From the NCBI RefSeq assembly GCF_009821115.1, contig NZ_VYTY01000001.1:558001-622000 (forward strand): a stretch of 64,000 nt of DNA. The letters run 5' to 3'. The notes under the pieces were generated by a model. It was not told where the DNA came from, searched no databases, and saw only the letters and a list, made by a program, of their open reading frames with translations. Shown here one piece after another: positions 45,011 through 54,650 of the stretch (position 1 is the first letter of the stretch; each line of letters opens with the position of its first letter). This DNA comes from Nitrincola alkalisediminis (GTDB lineage: Bacteria; Pseudomonadota; Gammaproteobacteria; Pseudomonadales; Balneatricaceae). A program made the position numbers and the translations under genes.

Positions 45011-47548
45011 TTATAATAGACTAAGATATTCCTCTGGCGACATGGGACGATGAAAAAAATACCCCTGACCGGAATGGCAACCCCAGGAAGAGAGCAGCTT
45101 CAACTGCTCCTCCGTCTCAATCCCTTCTGCTGTCGTATGAATGTGCAGATCGAGGCTCAGTTGAATCAGACTACGACACAACGTTTGGTTCGTCGGATTA
45201 CTGTCCAAGTCTGACACGAACAGGCGGTCAATCTTGATTTCGTCTGGCCGCAGGCGGTGGATGTTTTGCATGGAACTATAGCCAGCGCCGAAGTCATCTA
45301 TGGACAGACTAAACCCTGCTGATCTCAGCAGGGCCGCATTATCAACGGCTAGCCCACTGTCACTGACCACAAATGTTTCGGTAATCTCCAAAACGATGCT
45401 GCTAGGTGAAATAGCATAGCCCTTGCAGAGTTCGATGACACCCGTCGCAAAATTTTGCTGCAGTAGATCGCGTGCAGAAATATTGATGGCCAGCGTTGTT
45501 CCTTGCAGTTGATTTGCATGCTGCTGCATCCAGTTGAGGACCTGATGCAGTATCAGTTGCGTCAGCTGATAGATCATCCCCACATGTTCAGCCAGCGGGA
45601 TAAAATCAGCGGGTGACACCTTGCCCAGCGTTGCGTGATTCCAGCGTAATAACACTTCGCCACTGGTGATCTGGCCTGTCGACAGGACGGCTTTGGGTTG
45701 GATTTCAAAGTGGAAGTCATGATTGCGGATCGCTTTGCTCATCTCAGCCACCAGCATCAACTGTCGATGCTGGTGCGATTGCAGATCCTGCTGATAGGGA
45801 CTCCACAGGTGCGTTGAGTGCCAGTTGGCGCGAGCAGCCAGCTGTGCATGCTGGTAGAGCGTCGTCACATCCATCGTATTCAGATCGCCTGATGCCACGC
45901 CGATAGAGAAGAGTTGCTGGAACTCAAGCTGTTTCAGATGTATCGTCTGGTTCAGCACGGGCTCAAGATGCTCAATAATCGCTCCGGGGCTGCCCTCTTG
46001 ATAACACAGAAACACCAGATTTTCTTGATCCATATCGATCACATTGGCATGGCAGAGGTTTGGCAGACGATGGCGAATAATATGGGGTTCTGACTCCAGC
46101 GCTTGATTGATGCGCTGTGCCAGCGTTGCCGAGGCTTTCTCCGCACTTTCCGGTCCCACGGCTTCACTCAGTTCGGTGATACCGGATAACTGAATCAGTA
46201 CCAGATGTACCGTATCATTGGGTAGCGCATGTTGTCGGTGCAGGTGGTTGATAAAAAAGTTCCGGTTGGCCAATCCTGAAACCGGGCTTGTCAGCAGCTT
46301 CTGGTTTTTTTCGGTCTCCAGATATTGGGTACGTCGAGTCAGACTGAATGAAAAGCACAGCAGCTCAATCACAGTACTGATCAGCAAGGCGTGTTCGGTG
46401 AAGGTGTTAAAAGGCAATTGGTTGCGGAACACCATACCGCCAATAGCAGCACCTGCAATGAAGAACGACCAAGCGACCAAAAACAGTGTGGCAGGGGAGA
46501 AACCCGTGCGTAAAATTTTGAAACCGAGGTACAGGCAGCAGATGGATACCGCACCCTGGAGTACCGAAAAGGGGGTTGCATAGGCGTATTCAGGCACAAC
46601 CAGACTGACCAGCACGGCACTGGCAAAGGCCAGATCCGCCAAGCGACGATAACGCCACCAGCTGGGCAAACGGGTGCGAATCTGCAAAAACTGTAAACTG
46701 AAGTGGAAAATACTCCAGGCTGAGAGGGTATATAGGGTCAAGATAATTGAACCGAGAAACTGGTTGAACGCCATCGGCCACAACCAGGGACCAAATCCCT
46801 GCGTGACGCCCAGACTGAGAAACACCAGCGAGTGAAACAGAATGTAACAGCCGTAGGCAGGGTAGCGGAACAGTATAAACGTGACGGTGTTATGGATCAG
46901 CAAGATCAGCAATGCACCAGCAGCGGCTGCCCAGATTTTGAAGCTCGTCTCGGTCAGTTGCTCAAACTGATGCGGACTCATCAGCCGCAAAGGTAAGAGA
47001 AGCGGTCCTTCGCTGGCTTTGCGAATCAGTACCTGATGGTTACTGCCCGGTTGCAGTTCCACCGGGAACCAGATGCTGGCGTAGGCGGCATCTGGACTCC
47101 ATGGCTGCGTGTCGCCGCGTACCCAGTGACGCACGACCTCACCGTTCTCGATTAGATAAAAATCCAGCTCATCAATCATGATGTTGCTGAGTCGCAGGAT
47201 TAATTCAGTTGGTGTATCAACCGTAGCAAACTCGATTTTGTGCCAATAAGCCTGAGCAGAAAGATCACTGGCCTGATGAAATAAAGCGGTGTCGAATTCA
47301 AGGCTTACCAGTGCATCTTCTGCCGCAAGGCGCTCCGAACCTTCCTGCGCTGTGAGCAGTGGCTCATGTAAATAGTCTGTCGTTCCAATGAATCCTGAAG
47401 GCATGACAAATGCTCCGACAGGTGTGGATAACAGACAGAACAGCACTATCCCGGCGCGACTCAGTAATTGCAGAATGCAGCTCCCATGCAGGTGCTCACG
47501 ACATAAAACCTGAATGGAGTATAGTACGAAATTTCTGGGGGTGCCCAA
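45011..47548 (-). CDS. 7TM sensor with degenerate GGDEF and EAL domains
   Basis: 845-residue inner-membrane signalling protein. A signal-like N-terminus and a periplasmic 7TMR-DISM-type beta domain (about 55-200) precede seven membrane helices (about 205-400). A GGDEF-like domain lacks the GG[DE]EF motif, and an EAL domain follows. The EAL part keeps GEVLLRW, LAINISARDLL, SIDDFGAGYSS, KIDR and TTAEGIET, so c-di-GMP phosphodiesterase activity is plausible. The given start is TTG at 47548. The true start may be a little downstream. Confidence 0.85.
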   Translation of the reverse strand: MGTPRNFVLYSIQVLCREHLHGSCILQLLSRAGIVLFCLLSTPVGAFVMPSGFIGTTDYLHEPLLTAQEGSERLAAEDALVSLEFDTALFHQASDLSAQAYWHKIEFATVDTPTELILRLSNIMIDELDFYLIENGEVVRHWVRGDTQPWSPDAAYASIWFPVELQPGSNHQVLIRKASEGPLLLPLRLMSPHQFEQLTETSFKIWAAAAGALLILLIHNTVTFILFRYPAYGCYILFHSLVFLSLGVTQGFGPWLWPMAFNQFLGSIILTLYTLSAWSIFHFSLQFLQIRTRLPSWWRYRRLADLAFASAVLVSLVVPEYAYATPFSVLQGAVSICCLYLGFKILRTGFSPATLFLVAWSFFIAGAAIGGMVFRNQLPFNTFTEHALLISTVIELLCFSFSLTRRTQYLETEKNQKLLTSPVSGLANRNFFINHLHRQHALPNDTVHLVLIQLSGITELSEAVGPESAEKASATLAQRINQALESEPHIIRHRLPNLCHANVIDMDQENLVFLCYQEGSPGAIIEHLEPVLNQTIHLKQLEFQQLFSIGVASGDLNTMDVTTLYQHAQLAARANWHSTHLWSPYQQDLQSHQHRQLMLVAEMSKAIRNHDFHFEIQPKAVLSTGQITSGEVLLRWNHATLGKVSPADFIPLAEHVGMIYQLTQLILHQVLNWMQQHANQLQGTTLAINISARDLLQQNFATGVIELCKGYAISPSSIVLEITETFVVSDSGLAVDNAALLRSAGFSLSIDDFGAGYSSMQNIHRLRPDEIKIDRLFVSDLDSNPTNQTLCRSLIQLSLDLHIHTTAEGIETEEQLKLLSSWGCHSGQGYFFHRPMSPEEYLSLL

Positions 47549-47620
47549 CTCGGAAATAGAGGATTGTTCTAGTTTATTGGATGTTCCTGTGGGAGGGTGC
47601 CAGAGTAGGGAAGGTGTATA

Positions 47621-48460
47621 TCAGTTCTCTTTTAGATGTAACCCACGACACTTGGGAAAGGTGGAACATCCCCAAAATTGCTGACCCGCATTTGCACCAC
47701 GCTTGGTTTCTCTGATGACCATGGCAGAACCACAACGTGGGCAGAGGGGATCACTACTCACGTTACTGGTTTCTGGACTGATCTCTTGACTGACTTCCTT
47801 GCCGACCTCTTTAGTGACCTCTTTACTGACCACAAGCTCCTTCACATGCTGGCGGTGTTTATAGTCAGTTACCAGACCGGGTTTTAGCTTGATTTGGTTC
47901 AGTTTTGTAACCAGCCGATAGACTTCCGTGTCAGGCATCACCGCCTCATTGAACTGCTTAATATAGTCAAGACAGCCTCGTGCAGCAGTCACATTATCCG
48001 GCATTTCGGTTTTAAAGGTACTATCACCCACAAACACAATTAAAGAGTGCATGAACTCAGGATTACAGTCCAAAACAGACCCCAGCGTTTTAATGTGTTT
48101 GTAGTTTTGATGCAGTGGGTTTTGAAATTTGGCAGAGTGACGGTAAATTTTTTGTGTCCACTGCTTCTGATGAGGTGACCCAAATATCCAGCCTTTCATG
48201 TTCTTGGTTTCGATCACAAAGATACCAAACCGTGAAACCAGAATATGGTCGATTTGCGTGGTGCCATCCTCAGTTGGAAGAGTAACGTTTTTAATTAACT
48301 TGTAGTCAGTTTCAGGTAGTCCAGCCAACAGTTTGTTGACAATGTATTCTCCCAGAACACCTTTAAACCAGCGACTTTTTAAAGTTAATACGAGGATTAA
48401 CAGTGGTATTATATACCAGGCTTGTAAAATGCTATTGAGTAGTATGTTGGATATGTCCAC
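47621..48460 (-). CDS. NERD nuclease-related domain protein with C-terminal zinc finger
   Basis: 279 residues. One membrane helix (about 12-27) is followed by a NERD domain (about 35-150) with the nuclease-like residues E..IDHILVSRFGIFVIETKNMKGWIFG. A linker of Val/Ser/Glu repeats (VSKEVTKEVGKEVSQEI) joins it to a topoisomerase-type zinc finger CPRCGSAM...FWGCSTFPKC. NERD domains are often linked to DNA processing. Specific role unknown. It may be the last gene of the accessory array. Confidence 0.83.
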   Translation of the reverse strand: MDISNILLNSILQAWYIIPLLILVLTLKSRWFKGVLGEYIVNKLLAGLPETDYKLIKNVTLPTEDGTTQIDHILVSRFGIFVIETKNMKGWIFGSPHQKQWTQKIYRHSAKFQNPLHQNYKHIKTLGSVLDCNPEFMHSLIVFVGDSTFKTEMPDNVTAARGCLDYIKQFNEAVMPDTEVYRLVTKLNQIKLKPGLVTDYKHRQHVKELVVSKEVTKEVGKEVSQEISPETSNVSSDPLCPRCGSAMVIRETKRGANAGQQFWGCSTFPKCRGLHLKEN

Positions 48461-48588
48461 TTGATTTCCTTATGCGATTAATAGATTGTTTTAATTGGAT
48501 TTTTAATGGTTTAGTTTAGGGAGTTAAATGCGAAATAGTTAAATAAAATATAGATATTATAATGGAGTGCATGGTTTAGTATCTCGAT

Positions 48589-48662
48589 ACTTAACGGTTA
48601 TGGTTAAATATCGGGCATTAGCCAGTTCCAGTAAATGAACCGAATGATTTGAACTAATTATT
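48589..48662 (-). other. Possible degenerate attC site after the VOC gene
   Basis: Right after the VOC gene stop an imperfect hairpin has arms GTTCAAATCATTCGG and CCCGATATTTAAC with unpaired single bases. The distal end reads GTTAAGT, which fits the integron core GTTRRRY. The proximal core is not a clean RYYYAAC, so this is the weakest of the attC candidates. Confidence 0.3.
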
Positions 48663-48666
48663 ATAC

Positions 48667-49113
48667 CTAGGGTGCGCCCGTGTTTACCTTAGCAAGGCTG
48701 TTCAGCCTTAGTAAGTATCCATCTGGGTCAATGATCATAAATTGTCTAACGTTCACAAATTTACCACCGATCCGATATGATTTTTGCTCTAGTGGCAGCT
48801 GGATTGGGTAATGGTGCTTCGCTAGATGACTGTATATACCATCAAGATCTGTAACAGTTATTTGAAAGTTGATACCTCGGCCAAAGGGGTATTCAAGTTC
48901 CGCTGTAATCCATGGGTCATTATGTGGTGCCAATTCTTCTATCTGTTCAAGCATGAGGACTGCACCGTCAAGCTCGATGGTTGCAAAGCCATCCTCGGGA
49001 CGTTCAAAGCAAATCCTAAAGCCAAGCAGATTTGTATAAAAGCTCAACGACTTTTTAATGCACCGAACATTTAGTTCTGGTGTTAACGGAGGAAATATAT
49101 TGATGCTGGCCAT
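48667..49113 (-). CDS. VOC-family protein (glyoxalase/bleomycin-resistance type)
   Basis: 148 residues with two beta-alpha-beta-beta-beta modules: LNVRCIKKSLSFYTNLLGFRICFERPEDGFATIELDG and INFQITVTDLDGIYSHLAKHHYP ending IIDPDGYLLRLN. The layout resembles bleomycin-binding proteins, which sequester the drug, but many VOC members have other roles. The gene ends beside an attC-like hairpin, and VOC genes are common integron cassettes. Confidence 0.85.
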   Translation of the reverse strand: MASINIFPPLTPELNVRCIKKSLSFYTNLLGFRICFERPEDGFATIELDGAVLMLEQIEELAPHNDPWITAELEYPFGRGINFQITVTDLDGIYSHLAKHHYPIQLPLEQKSYRIGGKFVNVRQFMIIDPDGYLLRLNSLAKVNTGAP

Positions 49114-49187
49114 AACTCATACCGTACCCCGAAGCGGTGGGAAAATTGTCACAACAACAGTGACTTGATGCTCATTTAGCTTTCTCT

Positions 49188-49214
49188 CCAGCCTAGCCAG
49201 ATTGGCTTGGCTGG
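49188..49214. repeat. Hairpin in the IS110 leader
   Basis: A 12-bp stem with one mismatch (CCAGCCTAGCCA / TGGCTTGGCTGG) and a 3-base loop lies 31 bases before the first codon of the IS110 remnant. In IS110 elements the non-coding end encodes a guide (bridge) RNA, and this stem may be part of it; that link is inference. Confidence 0.4.
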
Positions 49215-49245
49215 AAGGCGACGAAACCAAAGAGGAGAAGACCCA

Positions 49246-49571
49246 ATGAAATTTTATACTACACAACATCCATATTATTGTGGAATAGATTTGCATGCAT
49301 GGTCTTTGTATGAGTGCATTCAGGATGAAACTGGTAAAACCATCCTAAATCTCGAAATCAAGGCATGACCTGAACACTTGCTTGACTTAAACATCATCGC
49401 GTTTAACCGCCATGAACTCAGATTAATCGAGAGCTTTATTGAAAAGCATGCCACGCATCACAATGGCCGAGATTACCATATAGTCACCAGCTTCCCTATT
49501 CTTGGTCGCATTCTGGCACTGACTATCCTGTACGAAGTCGGTGATATTGATCGCTCACTTTCGTGCTGGGT
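49246..49571 (+). pseudogene. IS110-family transposase remnant
   Basis: The reading starts with MKFYTTQHPYYCGIDLHAWS, the DEDD-domain start of IS110 transposases (Asp in GIDLH). It reaches an in-frame TGA at 49366-49368 and continues in the same frame with IIAFNRHELRLIESFIEK and SFPILGRILALTILYEVGDIDRS, the C-terminal helix-hairpin-helix part. The middle of the protein (over 150 residues in intact members) is missing and the 3' end merges into a structured-RNA region. It is dead. Confidence 0.8.
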
Positions 49572-50018
49572 GATGTTGCAGCCCGTATCCAGACCGTTAC
49601 AGTCCGGCCTTCGCCTTTTCCGACCTCCCAAGCCCGCATCACCATAGGCAGGCCTCACAGCCTGCTGTCCCACAGGGAGCGATACGGGGTTTCCATAGTG
49701 TGCCGGGGTAGGTGCCTGCTCTGGACCGGGAAGCTTATGGGTCACGAGCGCGCAGAGCCAAAGCGCCACTTCCGCTTGTTCACCTTAACGGCCTTTACCA
49801 CAGATTCAGATATCTTCACCATACCAGCTATCTAGCATTCATCCAGCTTGTGGCTGCCAGAAGGGTGTGCCTCTCACGATTTTCGCCCCGCGCCCGAAGA
49901 CGCTTCATTACATTGTTCGAGCCGCTACTTTATTCAGGCTCGTAGATTCACCCGGTGACACGGGCGGTTCCGTCTAGTCTTTAGCGGAACAACTTCATTG
50001 CACAACTTCGTGTCGCAC
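49572..50018 (-). mobile_element. 5' fragment of a group II intron (structured RNA region)
   Basis: On the minus strand the segment starts GTGCGACACGAAGTTG, matching the GUGYG 5' end of bacterial group II introns. It folds into many local stems: GTTCCG/CGGAAC, GAGCC/GGCTC, CGTCTTCGGGCG, GCAGGC/GCCTGC. The length and density of stems fit domain I upstream of an intron-encoded protein. No reverse transcriptase follows; the element is cut by the IS110 remnant. I recognise it by pattern only, and the 3' limit is approximate. Confidence 0.5.
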
Positions 50019-50078
50019 AGGATCATAGATGTTATGTGGTCGACTAAAACGCGGGACTCTGTATTCATGAGGGCTTAG

Positions 50079-53000
50079 TTATTGCCTCTCGGCCATCTTT
50101 AGCCAATCATTGATGGAGTTAACTCCTAGTGACAGCAGTGAATCTTGCACTAACACCACGCGTTTAAGCATCGCACCTTGATCGGATTCTTCCCGTTCCT
50201 CGGCTTCGGCGAAAAAACAGGTCATTAACTGGACAAGTTGATTGTTATGATCGTAAAAATACGATGTGGCGCGACTAACATAGGCTAGGTAAATTTCTGT
50301 TGCGGCTAAGGCGAGATCTGGATCGCGCTGTGAAATGGCATTGAGCCATTCGTCAAATCCAAATAGCCGGTTATGTTTGTTTTCGCTATCGCTTTCTAAC
50401 GCGGTAAAGCACAGTTGGATCAATTCTATCGGGATAGAGATAGGTGGCGTTTTGTCTCGAAAGATGTTCTCGGTATGTCGAGCAACCACCGCTGCATGAT
50501 GACTGTCTGTGTTTAGGGCCGCCTCGATACCTGCAAGACATTGCTCTCGATGCTGTTTGATATTTTCAGTATGAGTCCAAACGCTTACTGCTCCCTTCCA
50601 AGCTTCGGTAACGTTTAATGTGTTCAACTCTCTTAGCAACTCGGCAAGTTTGATATGCCCTGTTAGGGCAGATAGTGCAGAGATACGGCCCCAAGTTTCC
50701 AAGTCTTCCTTGCTTCCCTCTCGGCGAACGCGCTCAAGCAGGGGGGCAACTTTATCGAACTGATCCCGATAGACGTAGTACAGACAACGTTCTGCGGATT
50801 TCCACAGACCCACCGGATCCTGCATGGCATGGTCAAATAGATCCCAACCTAATTGAGGGTTCCGGCTTTGGAGGTACGGCAAGCGTCGTAAAATTAGAGC
50901 GCGGATTGCCGGGTGTTCCTTGCTGGCAAATCGAAGTAATGTTGGCGGCAACAACTCGGGTAATTCAATGCTCTGCTCTTGGAAGTTGCTGGCTAAAATC
51001 ATCAAAGCTTCTGTAATATTCCCGGTCATCATATTGATACCAGTGGTAAGCAAATCGACCGAATCCTTATGGATGGTGCTTTCTTCTCTTAGATTTCCAA
51101 AGCCTATCGATAAGAACACCAGCCGCTCAGCAGCTTGTGTGTCCTGGATTGCATGTGCACAGGCTTTTAAAGCCTTGGCTGCGGAGCGATTAAGTTGCCA
51201 GTGAGTGGGGTGCCTTTCCAGCTCATCAAGGATTTGGTTCACCAGGGCAGGTGCATCAGGCTCATCAATTGGTACCCAGTTAGTGTTCGTTTGCAAGTTG
51301 CCATAGCGATGTGCCAAGTAGCTGGCAATACCGTCCATGATGTCGTTGTAAAATCCTGATGAAATATTTGTCCAATGAGATGTCAGTAATCCCAAGAATC
51401 GTGATGGATGGCGAGATGAAGCCTCGTGTAACTGCCAACCAACCTCTCGTTTACCGCCGACCAAAAAGTCATCGAAATCTCGGCCGTGTCCAGTGTAGTG
51501 AGCAAGTAAACGAACTATTCCACCATCACTGGCATTGAGAAACACCTCATAAGAAAATGGGGCGGCGACAGTGCCGCCTATCATGCCGATGTATGGCTGT
51601 CGATAAAATGTCCCATATATCTTTTCGTATGTATCTAGTATCGCTTGGGTTTCTGATGAACGCAGATGGCAGGGGATCGTGGATATATATTCAGCTCGTT
51701 TCTTTAGCGCCCATAAATGTGTTTCGCCATCCGTTACCGGTTCATCCTCCCACAGGGTCTGTATTGTTGCCATGACTGAATCTTGTGTATGGCTATCTAG
51801 GTAAATAAATGTAGTCTGAATCAATGTTCCTAATTCATAAGAGAGTTCGAATTCGAGTAAATATCTGTCACATAATAAGCGACCGATCAAGTCTATATTT
51901 GCCTCAGGAGTGCTGATGAAAGCGAGGATGGCGAAGTAAACTAACGCCCCTTCGTGGTTAAAGCACAGGCGTTCTCGGTTATCTTGCCACCAGTCAGAGT
52001 GATTTTGGGCGTGATCAAGAATGGCTGCTTCGACAGCATCTAGTAAAACCCGCTCACTATCTATGTGTTTATCTTCGTTTTGCGTGTGAGTGTCGCTATA
52101 AGAGCAGTCATTCAGGAACCCACTACGATAGCCTATTCGGGTAACACCATAACGCGTTGATCGGATTTGGCTCCATTGTTCGATTGTTCCCAGTGCCAAA
52201 TCGAGCAAGGCAGTGGATTCAACCATCCGCTGCTTCAGGAAGTTTTCACCCTCGCCACCAAACTCATGGGGTTGGCAATGCAGCTTGTTGTCAAAATGAA
52301 ATTTAATTACTTCATCATCGTTGATCTCGCCAGTGATATAGCTCCAGAGAGTTTTGTCATCAATAGCGCCAGTGGTGACACTACGTGCAACAGTACGTCC
52401 TAACAAACGATGGTCTGGTTTAGGCACACTGAGTAGTCGTTCTAGTAAGGGGGCGACGAGTGGTAAGTTTTCTGTCCGAAATTTGGCTAGAGAAAAAACT
52501 AATAGCTCTGAAATTCTATTGCCGTCCAGCCAATCTAAATCAATTGCATCCATCCAGAACGCCAATACGCCAACAGCATCGTCATTTGCCCACTGCGCTA
52601 TGCGATGAACATGTGTTGTCAGCTCATCAGCATCACGCATTTCTTTCAATACGGGCACCAAATGAGAAAGCCAAAAGTGATGCCACTCAACCAAGTTTGC
52701 TTGGTTGTAAATCACTTGGAACACCTCACGATGGTTGGCACGTAAATCTCGTATCAGTGGCCAGTCATCATCTTGAGGTATCTGCTGCGAAAATGATTCG
52801 GCAATCAGGCGACGGATATGGAAGGCGGAGTTGCCTGTCAATACTGTCCGCAATTGCTTTCTAAATTCACGGCGCTCTCCAGTCGCCAACTGTGCAACAA
52901 AGCTACGTATGCTTGGTCGTACGAAGGGCACGGGCGGCAAGCCTTGGATGAATTCATTGAGCGAGACGCCCTGGCGTAAGGCGCGACTAATGACCAATAC

Positions 53001-54650
53001 ATCTAATAAAGTTTGATGACCAAATGTCAATTTACCATCATGGGTATCTAGCAGGACATTGAGACTGTGTAGTCGTCGCAGGATGTCCTGTGAAGCATTG
53101 AAGCGTTGATTTGAAATAGACAGGCTGCGTGACTTCAGCATTGCATCGGCTATGTCTTCAATTGCTTGCAAGGCTGTGTCCCCCAACGTGGGATCGGCCT
53201 TCACGATGGTGTCGAGGTAGCGTTGCCCCAGTGCTTCGCTGGTTACTACGTTAAAGCTGCCTTCACGCTGAGCCAGTTCGACAAACAGGGCAAGTTCGCG
53301 AGGATTACGGATCAGTTCACGGGTGAGGGCATCAATAGTTGTGGAATTGATTTCCAGCTTGTTAAAAAGCGGTACAATTTCGGTTTCCCAGTCCAATGGT
53401 AGGCACTGCAATTCGCAGTCCCATTGCCGAGCAGCAATGCGTCGATCGTATTTACGGTCGAAGTCGCGGCAAGCAGTGATAACGGTAACATTGGGAATTA
53501 GTAGCAGTTGGTCAATTTGTGCCAGAAAGTACGTCAATATGCTGTGTTCGCGAGCGATGGACAAGACATCGAGTGAGTCGATGACTATGACAACATGCGC
53601 GTCTTCAGCTAAACGGGAAGCCTGTGCTACCCACTGCTCTGGCAGGCCCTGTGCCTGGCGATCCATCGCCGTTGCTAGGTCGGCGAATTCGCGTGACTGG
53701 ATAAAGAGTGGTACTAGGTCAGATCGGGCTTGCATACGCTGTTCTAGTGCTTCTTGCAGGCTCAGCATCACACAGGTTTTGCCAGAACCAGGCAGACCCG
53801 TAAGCAAGACAGAATGCTTTTTGGCATCGACAGCTGCTAGGAGTTCGCCCACAACGGGGCTAGAAATACGCTGCCCGGCAATGTCCCGATGCCAATGCCT
53901 GCCAATGACCGAAGTGCTGGCAAACGATTTTCGTACCTCTGAAATGTCCATGCTCGGAACGAGCATTGCACCCGTGCGATGAAGGGTCTCTTTGATATTG
54001 TCTTTGGTCAGTCGATGCTGAGTTGAAGCGGACAGGTTGCCGTCTTCCATACGACTACCAAGTTTATCAAGCCGTATACAGAGAGCGTTGAAGGCAGCAT
54101 CTGAGTTACTTGCCATTTGGCGCAAACGTTCACGTAATAAAATCTCCATGCGATCAAAATCTGGGCTGATCTCGAAGGAGGTTCGGTATAGGAATTCATA
54201 TGTCGAAAGACCGGGTACCCCATCGGTAATGCGAGCGGCCAAGTCACTATTTGTTTTTTTATGCTCTTGGGTCAATTCCGCGATATAGTCGGCTTCATTG
54301 CCATGGAGGGTACTGTATTCACGTAGTTTAGCAAGTGATCCAAATTCGCTACGCGAATAGAAGCGGACTTGGACTTGTTTATTTCTAGCCAGTTCTTGAG
54401 CCGCCTTGTCCAGCTCATCTGAAAGATCCGCTACCGACCATGCCCTGAAGTTAGGTTGGTTTTTTTTGCATTGGCAACAAATCAGGGAACCGTCAGATTT
54501 ACCAATAACAACATCATCTACCAGATAGGTTGTCGAATCTATCTCAATCCATTGAAATTTGGGATCGGACAGGACCGTTAGTGCCCAGTCGAAGGCTACA
54601 AGAGTCTGATAAATATCGCCGCGGTTGGAGAGTATTCCTGCGATGCTCAT
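50079..54650 (-). CDS. Large nuclease-STAND NTPase-repeat protein, Avs-like defence candidate
   Basis: 1523 residues. The N-terminus (about 1-200) looks like a Cap4/Mrr-type endonuclease: RGDIYQTLVAFDWAL opens it, and Glu36, Asp45/Asp46 and Gln60-x-Lys62 (CCQCKKN) give the PD-(D/E)xK pattern. A STAND/AAA-type NTPase follows with Walker A GLPGSGKT (285-292), Walker B VVIVIDSLDVL (353-363) and a TACRDFD sensor (392-398). About 1000 residues of helical repeats complete it. This effector-NTPase-sensor order is that of Avs/NACHT-like antiphage proteins. Its 5' end and promoter are duplicated beyond the adjacent IS66. Function is inferred from architecture only. Confidence 0.75.
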   Translation of the reverse strand: MSIAGILSNRGDIYQTLVAFDWALTVLSDPKFQWIEIDSTTYLVDDVVIGKSDGSLICCQCKKNQPNFRAWSVADLSDELDKAAQELARNKQVQVRFYSRSEFGSLAKLREYSTLHGNEADYIAELTQEHKKTNSDLAARITDGVPGLSTYEFLYRTSFEISPDFDRMEILLRERLRQMASNSDAAFNALCIRLDKLGSRMEDGNLSASTQHRLTKDNIKETLHRTGAMLVPSMDISEVRKSFASTSVIGRHWHRDIAGQRISSPVVGELLAAVDAKKHSVLLTGLPGSGKTCVMLSLQEALEQRMQARSDLVPLFIQSREFADLATAMDRQAQGLPEQWVAQASRLAEDAHVVIVIDSLDVLSIAREHSILTYFLAQIDQLLLIPNVTVITACRDFDRKYDRRIAARQWDCELQCLPLDWETEIVPLFNKLEINSTTIDALTRELIRNPRELALFVELAQREGSFNVVTSEALGQRYLDTIVKADPTLGDTALQAIEDIADAMLKSRSLSISNQRFNASQDILRRLHSLNVLLDTHDGKLTFGHQTLLDVLVISRALRQGVSLNEFIQGLPPVPFVRPSIRSFVAQLATGERREFRKQLRTVLTGNSAFHIRRLIAESFSQQIPQDDDWPLIRDLRANHREVFQVIYNQANLVEWHHFWLSHLVPVLKEMRDADELTTHVHRIAQWANDDAVGVLAFWMDAIDLDWLDGNRISELLVFSLAKFRTENLPLVAPLLERLLSVPKPDHRLLGRTVARSVTTGAIDDKTLWSYITGEINDDEVIKFHFDNKLHCQPHEFGGEGENFLKQRMVESTALLDLALGTIEQWSQIRSTRYGVTRIGYRSGFLNDCSYSDTHTQNEDKHIDSERVLLDAVEAAILDHAQNHSDWWQDNRERLCFNHEGALVYFAILAFISTPEANIDLIGRLLCDRYLLEFELSYELGTLIQTTFIYLDSHTQDSVMATIQTLWEDEPVTDGETHLWALKKRAEYISTIPCHLRSSETQAILDTYEKIYGTFYRQPYIGMIGGTVAAPFSYEVFLNASDGGIVRLLAHYTGHGRDFDDFLVGGKREVGWQLHEASSRHPSRFLGLLTSHWTNISSGFYNDIMDGIASYLAHRYGNLQTNTNWVPIDEPDAPALVNQILDELERHPTHWQLNRSAAKALKACAHAIQDTQAAERLVFLSIGFGNLREESTIHKDSVDLLTTGINMMTGNITEALMILASNFQEQSIELPELLPPTLLRFASKEHPAIRALILRRLPYLQSRNPQLGWDLFDHAMQDPVGLWKSAERCLYYVYRDQFDKVAPLLERVRREGSKEDLETWGRISALSALTGHIKLAELLRELNTLNVTEAWKGAVSVWTHTENIKQHREQCLAGIEAALNTDSHHAAVVARHTENIFRDKTPPISIPIELIQLCFTALESDSENKHNRLFGFDEWLNAISQRDPDLALAATEIYLAYVSRATSYFYDHNNQLVQLMTCFFAEAEEREESDQGAMLKRVVLVQDSLLSLGVNSINDWLKMAERQ

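Noticed and set aside
49940-49975. rRNA-like ACGGGCGG motif suggesting a 16S rRNA fragment
   Set aside because: Only eight bases agree with the 16S 3' region and the flanks do not. The segment fits a group II intron-like structure better.
50019-50078. attC site after the STAND gene
   Set aside because: No RYYYAAC/GTTRRRY pair or imperfect stem could be found; the GCGTTTTAG there has no partner arm.
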